From the NCBI GenBank assembly GCA_034509425.1, contig JAVTVJ010000450.1, positions 806,001 through 870,000 of the forward strand: 64,000 nucleotides of DNA, given 5' to 3'. Below the pieces are notes generated by a model. That model had not been told where the DNA came from. It made no database searches and saw only the letters and a list, made by a program, of their open reading frames with translations. Made by a program: the position numbers and the translations under genes. This document shows positions 55,692-64,000 of this stretch, piece by piece; within the stretch, counting starts at the first letter, position 1; each line of letters starts with the position of its first letter. The DNA comes from Eopsaltria australis (lineage: Eukaryota > Chordata > Aves > Passeriformes > Petroicidae).

Positions 55692-55856
55692 GAAAAATAA
55701 CGCACTTTCCCCCACACGGGCCTGCACCCCTCCCAACAGTGACAATCCCACTGACCCGGCCCCTCACAGCGCCCCCCGCTCCCGCAGCCCCTCTCGGCCC
55801 CCCAGGGCCCGGCCCCTCTCCGCCTCCGCCGGGGCTTCCGCCCGGGGCGCGGGGCA

Positions 55857-55864
55857 GGGCGGGG
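55857..55864 (+). promoter_or_regulatory. GC box (SP/KLF-type site)
   Basis: GGGCGGGG lies 13 bp upstream of the proposed start codon within the CpG island. It is a typical SP1/KLF-family site in TATA-less promoters. A site this close to the ATG suggests a short 5' UTR, or a site inside the 5' UTR. Confidence 0.5.
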
Positions 55865-55873
55865 ACAGCGGGG

Positions 55874-55884
55874 AAGATGGCGGC
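55874..55884 (+). promoter_or_regulatory. YY1-type motif over the start codon
   Basis: AAGATGGCGGC matches the core of the extended YY1 site, which in vertebrate promoters is enriched just downstream of transcription starts and often contains the initiator ATG. Here the ATG inside the motif is the proposed start codon, with A at -3 and G at +4. Confidence 0.6.
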
Positions 55885-55960
55885 GCCCTTGGCCGGGCAG
55901 GCGGGGGCCGTGCTGCGGGACCTGGCCCTGCGATCCGCCCGCCTGCGGGGCGAATTCCCG
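55877..55960 (+). CDS. Coding first exon of an unidentified plus-strand gene (partial)
   Basis: The exon encodes 28 residues, beginning MAAPLAGQAG and ending SARLRGEFP. It stops exactly at a near-consensus splice donor (CCG|gtgagtgag), so the intron is in phase 0. The ATG has a strong Kozak context (A at -3, G at +4), sits in the YY1-type motif and lies in the middle of the CpG island. The same frame stays open upstream to about 55739 but without another ATG, which supports this start. The Ala/Leu/Arg-rich N-terminus has few acidic residues and could be a mitochondrial presequence or simply a helical start. Twenty-eight residues are too few to decide. I do not recognise the protein. The frame runs on past the donor, but that extension is GC-rich low-complexity sequence, as expected for intron 1 inside the island. 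Confidence 0.62.
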
Positions 55961-57254
55961 GTGAGTGAGCGAGCCCAGCCCCGCCGGCCCTGCCGCCGGC
56001 AGCCTCCGCCCCGCTCGCCGTGTCCGCCTGAGCCCCGCGGCCGGCGCGGCTCCGCTCGCAGCCTCCCCGTGCCCGTGTGTGGCAGCGGGAGGCACCTTTC
56101 TCCTCCTCCCGGCTGGCTGCGGGTGCTCGGGCTGGAGGACGTGTCCAGCCTGCAGCCCCGGCGCTTGCGGGGTCGGGGCGAAGCTCTGGCGGCGGCGCCG
56201 ACTCAGGGCTGGGCGGACCAAAGCTGACCGGGAGCGCCCGCTCCGAGCGCCTTCCTCCCCCCGCACCGAACAGAACTCTGAATTATTCCAGTAGCAGAGC
56301 TGGGTTATGCTGTACACGAAGTGATATCGTTTGTCTGAACACGTTTCGGGTGGCAGCATCGGCTTGGTTGGCTCAGTGCGGGTGGCTGAGGTCAGGCTGG
56401 GGTGAGGATGCCTGGTTGTGCTCTCCTGGGAAAATCGATCCTAGCTCAGGCTTTCCGGAGGTATTGAACCTTAGCAGAGCGATGGGAAAGAGTAGATGAG
56501 TCTCCTGGAAGGGCTCAGGGGCTCTCTTGAGGTGTAGCAGGAGTTCATTATTCACCTCGACAGCAGCCATGCCGACGTAAAGTGAGATACACACATTTAG
56601 GCAGCTCTCGTGCCTTTGGCAGCCAACTCTGTTATTTTTACCTTTTCATCGTGAGCAGCTGCATAAGAACCTGCTTTGGTCCACACTTCTGAGCATAAGT
56701 GTTTTCCCAGAAGCAAAAGCCCGTGTTAGTGTCCAGTTCTCTCCGCAGGTGCCACTGCAGGGGACGCTCCTGGCCGCAGGTGCCGGGCTGTGTGGGAGGG
56801 CTGTGGGATAAAAGGTTGTGTTGGTGCTGAGCTTAACTCGTGTTGCACAACTACTGCTGTGTGGTTTATCTTTTAACCCGAAGGACGTTATCCACTTCAG
56901 TTGTAAATCTGAAATTTTTTGTGCCCGGCTTCCCTGTTTGAATGCCGGGTGCAGTATTTGAGAGCTCAGCGCAGTTGATTTGTTGATTTAGCAGTCGTCC
57001 ATTTCACATATATACACGCATAAACAGGGAGACTGTTTATCTGTGTGTATACACACAATGATGTCTATGTACATACATTTACCTGTATATATACAGGTTT
57101 AATTTCAATTGTGTGGATGGGCAGTGCTGTCAGTCACAACAATGTTTGGAGCATATGCATTGTATGGTTGAAGATGTGTTCATCCTGCCATCAGGGCTTA
57201 GGTGATTCTGATCCTGCAATAAGGAATTTGGAGGTAACATCCCTTTTCTTGTAG
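55961..57254 (+). other. Start of probable intron 1
   Basis: The intron opens with gtgagtgagc and still lies in the CpG island to about 56260. After that, GC falls back to background. A cluster of short inverted repeats lies at 57021-57098. A 39-nt segment at 57195-57233 is bordered by 'catcag' and 'gtaaca' and stays open in phase 0. However, it lies only 21 nt from the next candidate acceptor, so both cannot be exons of the same transcript. Confidence 0.5.
57021..57098. repeat. Cluster of four short inverted repeats
   Basis: Within 78 bp there is a hairpin with arms 'taaacag'/'ctgttta' (5-nt loop, 57021-57039). It is followed by perfect palindromes 'tgtgtgtatacacaca' (57042-57057), 'tatgtacata' (57066-57075) and 'acctgtatatatacaggt' (57081-57098). 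The alternating purine-pyrimidine character (TG/TA/CA) gives Z-DNA or cruciform potential. The origin is probably a decayed TG/TA/CA microsatellite. Confidence 0.9.
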
Positions 57255-57318
57255 GGCTGTGAGATGGAGGGCTTGGAAAGGCTGGAGGATGGAGCATTGT
57301 CTGGACAGAGTTATCTTG
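57255..57318 (+). CDS. Possible internal exon (64 nt), low confidence
   Basis: A good acceptor (cccttttcttgtag) precedes a segment that is open in the phase 0 required by exon 1. Its translation begins GCEMEGLERLEDGALSG. A donor-like G|gtgtga after 64 nt would give a phase-1 intron, but that donor is weak, and the frame continues open for about 20 codons beyond it. There is no recognisable domain. The evidence is splice-site shape and phase only, so this could easily be chance. Confidence 0.18.
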
Positions 57319-60031
57319 GTGTGAACTTAGAAGGTGCTCTGGTTGAGCTGCTGTGGTTGGTTTCAAGCCCTGTCTTTGTCTGATGCTGCAGTGGGGATTT
57401 GAGATACAGGTGGAAATTAGGAGCTCATGCTCTGTTCTGTCATCTCTCAAATCATGGAGGCACCCTGTAAATGACCCCACTGAAATAACTCGGTATCAGC
57501 TCAAGGGTATTCTTAGGATATCAAGGTGTCCAACTTTAAAAAGAAAACGTCTTTTTTTTTGTGCATTATTTTTGAATGAGAGATATTGAACTTGTATTAT
57601 AAATCACATTTAGTTATTCTGTTTCTGAATTCTGCCAGGTACTGAGAGCATCTCCCAAGATCTGTGCTTTCCAAGTAGGCTATTTTCAACAACCACGTCA
57701 ATACTGTGTAACAACAAATCAAGTTCTTAATTTCAAAGCAAACCACTCTGCTTTATAAAGGTCTTCAATTTTGGAATGTTGCATAATAGAATTCCCATCT
57801 AAACAGTCTTCTAATCTTCCACTGTCTCAGACTTCAAGCTACAAATAAGTTGATCAGCCGGAGTCTGCATTTCTGTGCTACAAAATAGGATAAAGGATGT
57901 GAAAGTAAGAGCCATTGAAGGTTTTTCTCATGTGTGTCATTCATTCTGTTGCTCAGATGAGAAATTACACTGTTACTTTATTTAGCATAAACCATCAAAA
58001 CCTGTCCTCAAAGCCCATCACAGTGTTTCTTTCACAGATGAGGGTCTTCCATATGGTGCGGATGTGATCAAGAAATGTCAGTCTTAAACTTTGCTGTTTT
58101 GGTACCCCTGTGTGAGATTTAGAATCTTTCCTCATAACCCTTATGACTTACTGTTGGAGTGCTGTTTCTGCACTGTGTAACAAAATTTCTTATTATTTCA
58201 AAACTGTTGCTGTTCATAGCTGTGAAATTTGATTGTATGCTGTCATTGTAATCTGCACACATTTTCCTGTGTTACTTCATTTTATGGGTGGAGTAAATGG
58301 TAGTGGATAGGACCACATTAAATGATTTTGTCATCCTTTTGCTTTCCCTTTACTTTTTTATAACTGTTAAACATTTTTTACTCCTTTTGCTGTTTATATT
58401 CTTGGTAGGTTCAATTCTTTGTGCTTCTGGAGTTTTAAATCTGCCCAAGTGTTTCAAGAAGATAAAAGATAGATTTGAGTTGTCTGCAGTGCATGTGGAC
58501 AGGAGCATCCAGGCCTGCTCTTGCTGGAGCAATATTTGTAAAGAGCTGTGACAAACGCTCCGGGGACCACTCGGCAGCAGAATTCAATCTTGTTGGCTGG
58601 CAACAAATAGGCTCCATTGAAGGCTGTTTATTTGAATGGGAGTTGGATTGGGCCCTTTGGGAGAATGCTGTGTTTTCAAAATAGCTTCAGATGCACTGAA
58701 ATTCAGCGATGAATATAAATGAGGAACAATTAAATCAGAATCATAAAAAAAAAAAAACTGCTTAAGGTAACTCTCCAGTATTCTAATAGAGTGAGCAGGT
58801 TGGTGGATGCATTATGAGCCCTGTCCCAGCCTTCAAAATGGGCCTCAGTCCTGCCAGAACACATCCAGATTCCACATGCGCTGAAAATATTTAAAAAAAA
58901 AGGCAAAAGGGGAAGATGAAATTAATATTTCTATTACAAAATCTGCTGGACTCTATAGATGTTACAGATAGGGAACTGCGAGGTTGCTCATTGCACATAC
59001 CTTCAGTTCCTGGACTTGGATACCTATAAAACCTCATTAATGTTGAACAGAGAAAGTTCTGCCTTTTTAAAGAAACTATCAGCTCTGATAGCTGATCTTG
59101 CATGCACCACAAAACATTGCTGAAAAAACCTTTTTAATTCATGACTGCAGAAGCTACTTTAATGTTGAATTCTTCTTTTTTTTTCTTAGTTTTCTTTGGA
59201 GTTCTTAAAAATTTCTTGAAGGTTTGGACTGCTTCTCTATTTGGCTTTTCCTGGTTGGCAGTTTTGCTATATTTTCAAGGTTTTACATTTAGAGGCAGGA
59301 AATACATGAGCCTACAGACTTTCACAAACAGCTTTTTCTACAGGCACCTCATCCAAATGACAGGAAAGCCCTCTTCAAACTCTAGACAAAACTGAAATGC
59401 CAAAGTGGAGCAGATGTTTGGCCCACTCCTCCCCGGCAGTTCCATTAAACACATGGTTATTGAATCCTATTTTGAGATGAAAGAAGGAAATGAAAACATA
59501 AATATAACCTCAGACTGTGATTTTTTTTTTTAGGTTTTTTTCCCCCAGTTAGTTTTATACTAGTGGAACTTCCACCCTGAGAGCAATCTGGCTCTGACAC
59601 AGATACTCACAGCTTTGTCTTGAAGTAGAAAAGCTGCACTTTGCTGCATTGATTTACCTTCCTTTGGGCTAATTAGGTAAGAAGGGATAGCCTTCATGAA
59701 TATGACATTAGATGGAGAATCAGCCACACCTGTGGTCTTAAACCTGGCTCTGAATGAATAAATCCAGTTTTCTGACCCTCCATCTGAACTCCCAGGCAGT
59801 CTACCCAGAGACTTTGTAGATGTTTAGGATTGGTTGAAGTTTTTTTTATATATAAGCAAGTGGGTTTTTTTCATTGATCTGCCTCCTGAGGAACTAGATA
59901 AAGTGTCAATAGACAAACTGTGTTTTCTTTACAGATATCTGAGTGATTGTTTCCTCCTGTTTTTCTCTGGAAATGTCAGTGTATGTGGTAATTTTCCTTT
60001 TTTCTTCCTCTTCTATTTTTTTTTTTTTCAG
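57319..60031 (+). other. Probable intronic sequence
   Basis: No recognised gene or repeat family is seen. An A-run lies at 58745-58756 and T-runs at about 59521 and 60016-60028. The block at 58540-58740 reads like a conserved non-coding element. An open frame at 59141-59395 is dominated by poly-pyrimidine codons (Phe/Leu-rich) and is regarded as chance. Confidence 0.45.
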
Positions 60032-60126
60032 TCACCTTTCATTTGGTCTATCTGGATGATGACTGCCAGCAGGGATTTTATGAGGAATGTGTGAAGCTAC
60101 TGAGATTCTTTTGGGACAACAGAGCA
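60032..60126 (+). CDS. Possible internal exon (95 nt), low confidence
   Basis: A long pyrimidine tract with 13 Ts ends in 'cag' at 60031, a strong acceptor. Read in phase 1 (two bases completing a codon), the segment is open and protein-like and includes VYLDDDCQQGFYEECVKLL. It reaches GCA|gtgaga, a moderate donor at 60127, leaving in phase 0. The phase-1 entry fits the phase-1 exit of the 57255-57318 candidate. The same frame stops (TGA) just beyond the donor, so it could also be a terminal coding segment. I do not recognise the family. Confidence 0.3.
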
Positions 60127-61099
60127 GTGAGATGAAGGCTTAGACACTCTTGGGGTATAGTTGTTTCTTAGAAGTAGTTCATTTCTCTGCTAGTTTATCC
60201 TTTCTCTTGTTTGGAAGGTTCATTTTTGGCAAAAGTGGACAATGTCCTCATTTAGTGCATAGAGATGAGGGTGTCACCCTCTCTATTTTGGGGACTCATC
60301 TGTTCCAAGGTGATTTAACCTCAACTGATAATTTTTATTATTGGCCACACCTGTAGTGAGCAGCTCAGCTCATTGTTGACTTGACTGTGTATATTTGTGA
60401 CTGTGACTATCAACTACAGATTTGAGCTTGAACTCTGAGGATTTTCTCCAGAAAATTTCCTCCTCTAATACTCCAAAAGCAGTTTCTAACCATCAGCTTA
60501 CACTCATCTCTTTCATAGCACTTTAATAAAACACAGGACAGAGAAGTCATATTACCTGTCCAACTACTTATGACATTAACTTTGGGACTGGTAATTAAAC
60601 ATTGATCCATGATTAATAGCTGGCTATTGATTTTATTTTAACTAGGTAACAGCAGGAGTGGGTATGAAACAAACAGAAGATTCACTATTGTGAAAAATTC
60701 CTTAGTAGTGGAGTTGTGCTGTGCTGCTGAATTCTGTGTTGCACAGTGAGACTTAAAACAGATTCAGAACAGCAAGCTGAAGCCATCCTTTAATGTGGTA
60801 ATGAAATTGAAAACCCTAGATTGGTGTTTTAGTTTGTTTGTGACATTATGCTGATGGTGATGTTTTTGTATAATTAGTGGCTAAATGTTAACTGTGAAGG
60901 AATTTAAAGACTTGCTATTTTTCCACTTACTTGTTGGAACATCTTTTTAAAATCTTCGGTCAGCAATTTATACTGATAGCACAAAATATATTCAATAAAT
61001 GCAAGTTTTATTTTGTTTAAAAGGCGCTGCTTTGAGCAGATTTACCCATGAGCTTTTTTCTTCCTGTTCTCTCTCTGGTCTCTTTCTAATTGCTCATAG

Positions 61100-61112
61100 G
61101 TTTCCCTGAACG
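61100..61112 (+). CDS. Possible 13-nt microexon, low confidence
   Basis: 'gtttccctgaacg' is flanked by a long pyrimidine-rich tract ending 'ctcatag' and by a strong donor, gtaagaat. The flanks are better splice signals than those of the longer candidates nearby, but the enclosed segment is very short and carries no testable coding signal. In phase 0 it would read VSLN plus one base. Alternatively, the acceptor and donor are unrelated cryptic sites. Confidence 0.13.
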
Positions 61113-61378
61113 GTAAGAATTGAATTCAATTTTATTTTATTTCTGTGATATTCTGAGAGTTTATAAGCTTTGAATCCAAAATCATAAAGCTCTAGGCACT
61201 CACAACCCCATTGGGCATAAATGTGGGTTGGGGTATTTAACTCTGTTTCATTTAAGAAAATACCTTTTAACATATTTTTTGATACATTATTATTCATCTG
61301 TGTTTACTTACCTTGCACATGGGTAATACTTGGTGCCAGATCAATTTCTGTCTTCCCTGTTTGTCTTTAATCTGTGCA

Positions 61379-61428
61379 TCATAGAATCACAGTCTGGGTT
61401 GGGTTGGATTGGAATCTGGGCAACACAA
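61379..61428 (-). mobile_element. CR1: CR1 3'-terminal remnant, minus strand (very short)
   Basis: 'catcatagaatcacagtctg' followed by 'ggttgggttggattgg' is the complement of the CR1 3' terminus. The match fades within about 50 bp. The octamer-like end and the tggttgg-type tail are distinctive enough to name, but subfamily assignment is not possible. Confidence 0.7.
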
Positions 61429-62229
61429 GCTGTGAGAAACAGCCTCACTTTGTGTCAGGAGGAGAGAGAATAACTCGTGCTGTAGTTTACATTTGATGTC
61501 TTAACTCTTGTCCACCTAAATTCTTCATGAGATGCAAAAGTTTTGTAAGAACTGTCAGGAGGAATGAAAAATTAAGTGAGATTTTTGATCATGTTTGGTA
61601 GGTTTGCCTGCTTGTCCAAGATTTTTGACTGAAAAATATGAAGCTGCAAATTAAAAGCCAGACACAGATTACTAATGGAACACTTCATCATCTTTTGATA
61701 TCTTCCTCTGAAGGATCTGTGGACAAATGGACAGTTCAATTTGACATCTGCTAATTTCATGGCAGCCAAAAAAGCAGTTACTGCCTTGTGCAAAAAAAAA
61801 ATAAATAAAGAAGAGTTGTTCATGCAGAGTTCTGGTATAAAAATGTCAGGGAAATTCCAGTTATTGGAGGAGTTCTATGTGTCAATAGTACATAACATCA
61901 TGGGTATGGGTAAAACATAGAGCTATTCATGATAATTAAAGATTAAAGGGTTATTAAAAGCAACCATATCCTTTTTACTGTCAAGATAGTACTTGCTAAG
62001 GTCTGAAGATGGGATAAAAATGTATTTTCCCTTAAATTTTCTATCGTCTTCAATTCTGTCACTCCAAACACATTGGAAAAAGTGAATCTATTTAATTGAA
62101 TTCTTTCATGCAGAATTTCAGTCTAGATTTGTTTTTCAGTTAAATGGCTCAGCTTAAAATAGTCTAAAGCAATGCCATAAATTTTGGAAGTAGAGGAACA
62201 GATATTTAGAACTTGCTTTAAACGTGATG

Positions 62230-62640
62230 CGAGGTGATTGAACGTGATTCCAGAGCAGCTGGAGCGCTGGAGCTCCATCTAGGGAGGGTTGGTGACCCAG
62301 CTGAGAACCCACGGGTCAGGATTTCTGGGCAGGCCAACATCACTGACAGGGTTATTGTGTATTTCTGCTGCAGGCACCTGCATCAGCAAGAACCAGATGA
62401 AGCTTCAGACAGCTGAGAAAGCCTCAGTCACCAGGTCCTGGTCCTCAAGGAGGACTTCATTCCCTCCAGGTTCTGCTGTAGTGACAGCACAGCAGGGAAC
62501 ACATAATTCAGGAGTTCCAGGAGGTTTCTGGAGAGCTCTGATAACTTCCAAATGGACATGTCTGAGCAGCTGACAACAGGAGACACTACTGGGCCTCACA
62601 TGTGGGAACAAGAAGTGGTCAGGGCCCTGGCAGCTCCCTC
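62230..62640 (+). mobile_element. CR1: CR1 LINE ORF2 (endonuclease-region) fragment, plus strand
   Basis: The plus strand follows the CR1 ORF2 sense sequence. Landmarks are 'gagctccatctagggagggt', 'tggtgacccagctgagaacc', 'gggcaggccaacatcactga', 'caggtcctggtcctcaagga' then 'ggacttc', 'gacagcacagcagggaacac' and 'ccaggaggtttctggagagc'. This is the end of the endonuclease domain and the start of the linker to reverse transcriptase, well inside ORF2 rather than the 3' tail seen in the other copies. Frames are broken by indels and the 3' continuation is missing, so it is an internal relic. The 94-codon open frame at 62289-62573 is decayed CR1, not a host exon. Confidence 0.88.
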
Positions 62641-64000
62641 AGTGGCTGCTGTTTATTTCTAATGTTGTTTATTTCTGATATAGCATAGGCTGCAAGAAGA
62701 CGCAAGAAACAAGACTGGGCACAGTCCCAATTTCCTTAACCAGGGGAGTAATGCCTTCATCCTTTGGGCTTGGAAGGGCTGTTCCATTGGATTAAAGTTT
62801 GCCTTACTCTCCCTCCATACAGTCGGAAATGTAGAAATCTGCTTCAAGGTCAGAGTCTTAGAGGATGGTGAGGTGATGTTTCTAGTGTCCTAAGCTTGCT
62901 GTGAGATTTGAGAGTGGCAGAAGGGTGAATTTATATAAATAGGTATAAACAATGGAGAAATAGTAATAAAGAAATTATCTGCAAAGGAAGGGAAAATATT
63001 CTTAATGTTTGGCTTCCTATTAAAGGCTGACTTTCACTTCTCATTTTTTCACTGATTATTCTGGGCAGTTTCTGGTTTCTCCCCAGCTCTGCTCAAGCAG
63101 CTGAAGGCTCTCTGCCTCTTGTATCTTTGTCTCTTAGAGTTTGCTTCATGTCAGTCTAAGTCAAATGGTCTAATTAAAACCAAAACATATTAACAATAAA
63201 GAGTGAAGCATTCAGATTGAAACAAAAAATGGGTACCAGTCTTTTCTTGCTGCTTCCAGGAAAGAAATTTGTACAGACCATTCTGCACTGGTTTAATAAA
63301 CTAGCTATGACCTAGGCTTGCAGTGAAACTGTTTCTGTAGATACTTTTCTATATTTCTTTATTTTACTACCATAGGCATTTGCATTTTTGTTGCTTGGAA
63401 GTGTTACGTTGCTTAGTGCTCAAAATCATATTCTGTGATGACATAGTCAGGTAGCGTGGAAATTATCATGATTTGACTTCAATATTAAAGAACTGGAACA
63501 AAAAAGCGGTGATTATGTTTCATATTTCCTTCTCTGTGATGAAAAATGGAGCTCAAAGTGTCTAAATTGGCATTTTATCTGTGTTTTTCTTAAAATATCA
63601 GTGACTTCTAACACTTGAAAAAGCATTCTTGCAGGGTATGGTAGGCGTGAAACATTTCTTTGATAGATATGATTACTTGAGATATGAATGCAGAAACATT
63701 TCTGTTCATCTTATTGAATATGCTTTGAGTTTTGTAACAGTTTAGGAAGCTTAATTTGCATACAGGAAAGAAAAAAATTGATAGCAGCTACTTTCTCTCA
63801 TGTTTGGTGGTACAATAGTTTTAGAATTATTTTTTTCCTGGCTGTGTTTACCATTTAGAGCATTTCTTCATATTTGCATTAAAATATTTTAATCTTGTAA
63901 AAAAATAGGATATTAAAACTTATAAGGTCAGAACAAAAATATAAAACTTCCCCTTCAGATACTTAAAATGCAAGAATATTTCTGATATCTGTGGAGAAGA
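62641..64000 (+). other. Probable intronic sequence to window end
   Basis: No gene is recognised with confidence. Two short segments have acceptor-like left edges and phase-1 open frames: from 62823 (after 'ctccctccatacag'), with a possible donor at 62868, and from 63260 (after 'cttgctgcttccag'), open to a TAG at 63313-63315. They are discussed as findings but not called as exons. The rest is AT-rich and unique-looking. Confidence 0.4.

Larger units (their letters stand above)
55690..56260 (+). promoter_or_regulatory. CpG-island promoter
   Basis: This is the only strongly GC-rich stretch in the window. CpGs are dense from about 55690 to 56260, set against an AT-rich, CpG-poor background. No TATA box is evident upstream of the first exon. 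A GC box, GGGCGGGG, lies at 55857-55864, and an AAGATGGCGGC motif (55874-55884) overlaps the start codon. In vertebrates this pattern marks the promoters of broadly expressed genes. Whether it also drives a divergent minus-strand transcript cannot be read from the sequence. No minus-strand first exon is recognised, and the long minus-strand frame here is a by-product of high GC. Confidence 0.85.
60127..62229 (+). other. Probable intronic sequence
   Basis: No securely supported gene is seen. It contains the 13-nt candidate microexon and the short CR1 remnant listed separately. It is otherwise AT-rich, with T- and A-runs. Confidence 0.45.

Noticed and set aside
55155..55700. 181-codon plus-strand open frame
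   Set aside because: Most of it is the antisense of the CR1 copy at 55344-55691. The rest is Ser/Pro-rich spacer without domain features.
55610..56359. 249-codon minus-strand open frame across the CpG island
   Set aside because: High GC removes stop codons in several frames at once. The translation is Pro/Arg/Gly/Ala low-complexity, and the right part runs into a CR1 copy. There is no credible start context or splice structure.
59141..59395. 84-codon frame with an acceptor-like T-run (ttcttag)
   Set aside because: The Phe/Leu-rich translation comes from poly-pyrimidine sequence, and no convincing donor keeps the frame.
62289..62573. 94-codon plus-strand frame with an acceptor-like 'ttctgctgcag' inside
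   Set aside because: The DNA follows CR1 ORF2 sequence on both sides of the supposed acceptor, so it is a decayed retrotransposon, not an exon.
63632..63745. Open phase-0 stretch after 'cattcttgcag' (GMVGVKHFFDRYDYLRY...)
   Set aside because: The preceding tract is purine-rich and so a poor acceptor, and the only donor-like site (gtaaca) is weak. There is no family recognition.

Overview
The window looks like nuclear DNA from a bird, probably a songbird-like neoavian. The main evidence is seven clear fragments of CR1 LINE retrotransposons. Several show the avian CR1 3' module: 'cacagaat...gg.tggaagggacc' when read on the minus strand, or 'gatggcctctaaagatcccttcc...ttctatgattctgtga' on the plus strand. 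The base composition is AT-rich throughout, there are no operon-like gene runs, and no long uninterrupted reading frame resembles a known protein.

Layout. From 1 to about 54.8 kb the sequence is non-coding (intergenic or one very long intron). It is broken only by CR1 fragments at about 1.96-2.37 kb (+), 6.7-7.24 kb (-), 34.26-34.38 kb (-) and 35.52-35.68 kb (-), a TA microsatellite at 47.2 kb, homopolymer runs, and small tandem or inverted repeats. Two more minus-strand CR1 fragments lie at 54.78-55.01 and 55.34-55.69 kb. The second abuts a GC-rich, CpG-dense island (about 55.69-56.26 kb) that has the form of a TATA-less housekeeping promoter. It holds a GC box, a YY1-type AAGATGGCGGC motif over an ATG in strong Kozak context, and a short coding first exon (55877-55960) ending at a near-consensus donor, gtgagt. 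From there to the window end is most simply the first part of a plus-strand gene whose later exons are mostly outside the window or cannot be proved here. A few downstream segments with splice-like borders and compatible phases (57255-57318, 60032-60126, 61100-61112) are listed at low confidence. A CR1 ORF2 (endonuclease-region) fragment lies at 62.23-62.64 kb and should not be mistaken for an exon.

The gene at 55.9 kb cannot be named from 28 residues, so no symbol is given. No RNA gene, CRISPR array, intact mobile element or endogenous retrovirus was recognised. No undescribed biological system is evident. The observations most worth checking are the unidentified promoter and first exon, the CR1 copy fused to the edge of the CpG island, several stretches that read like conserved non-coding elements, and a few perfect palindromes.
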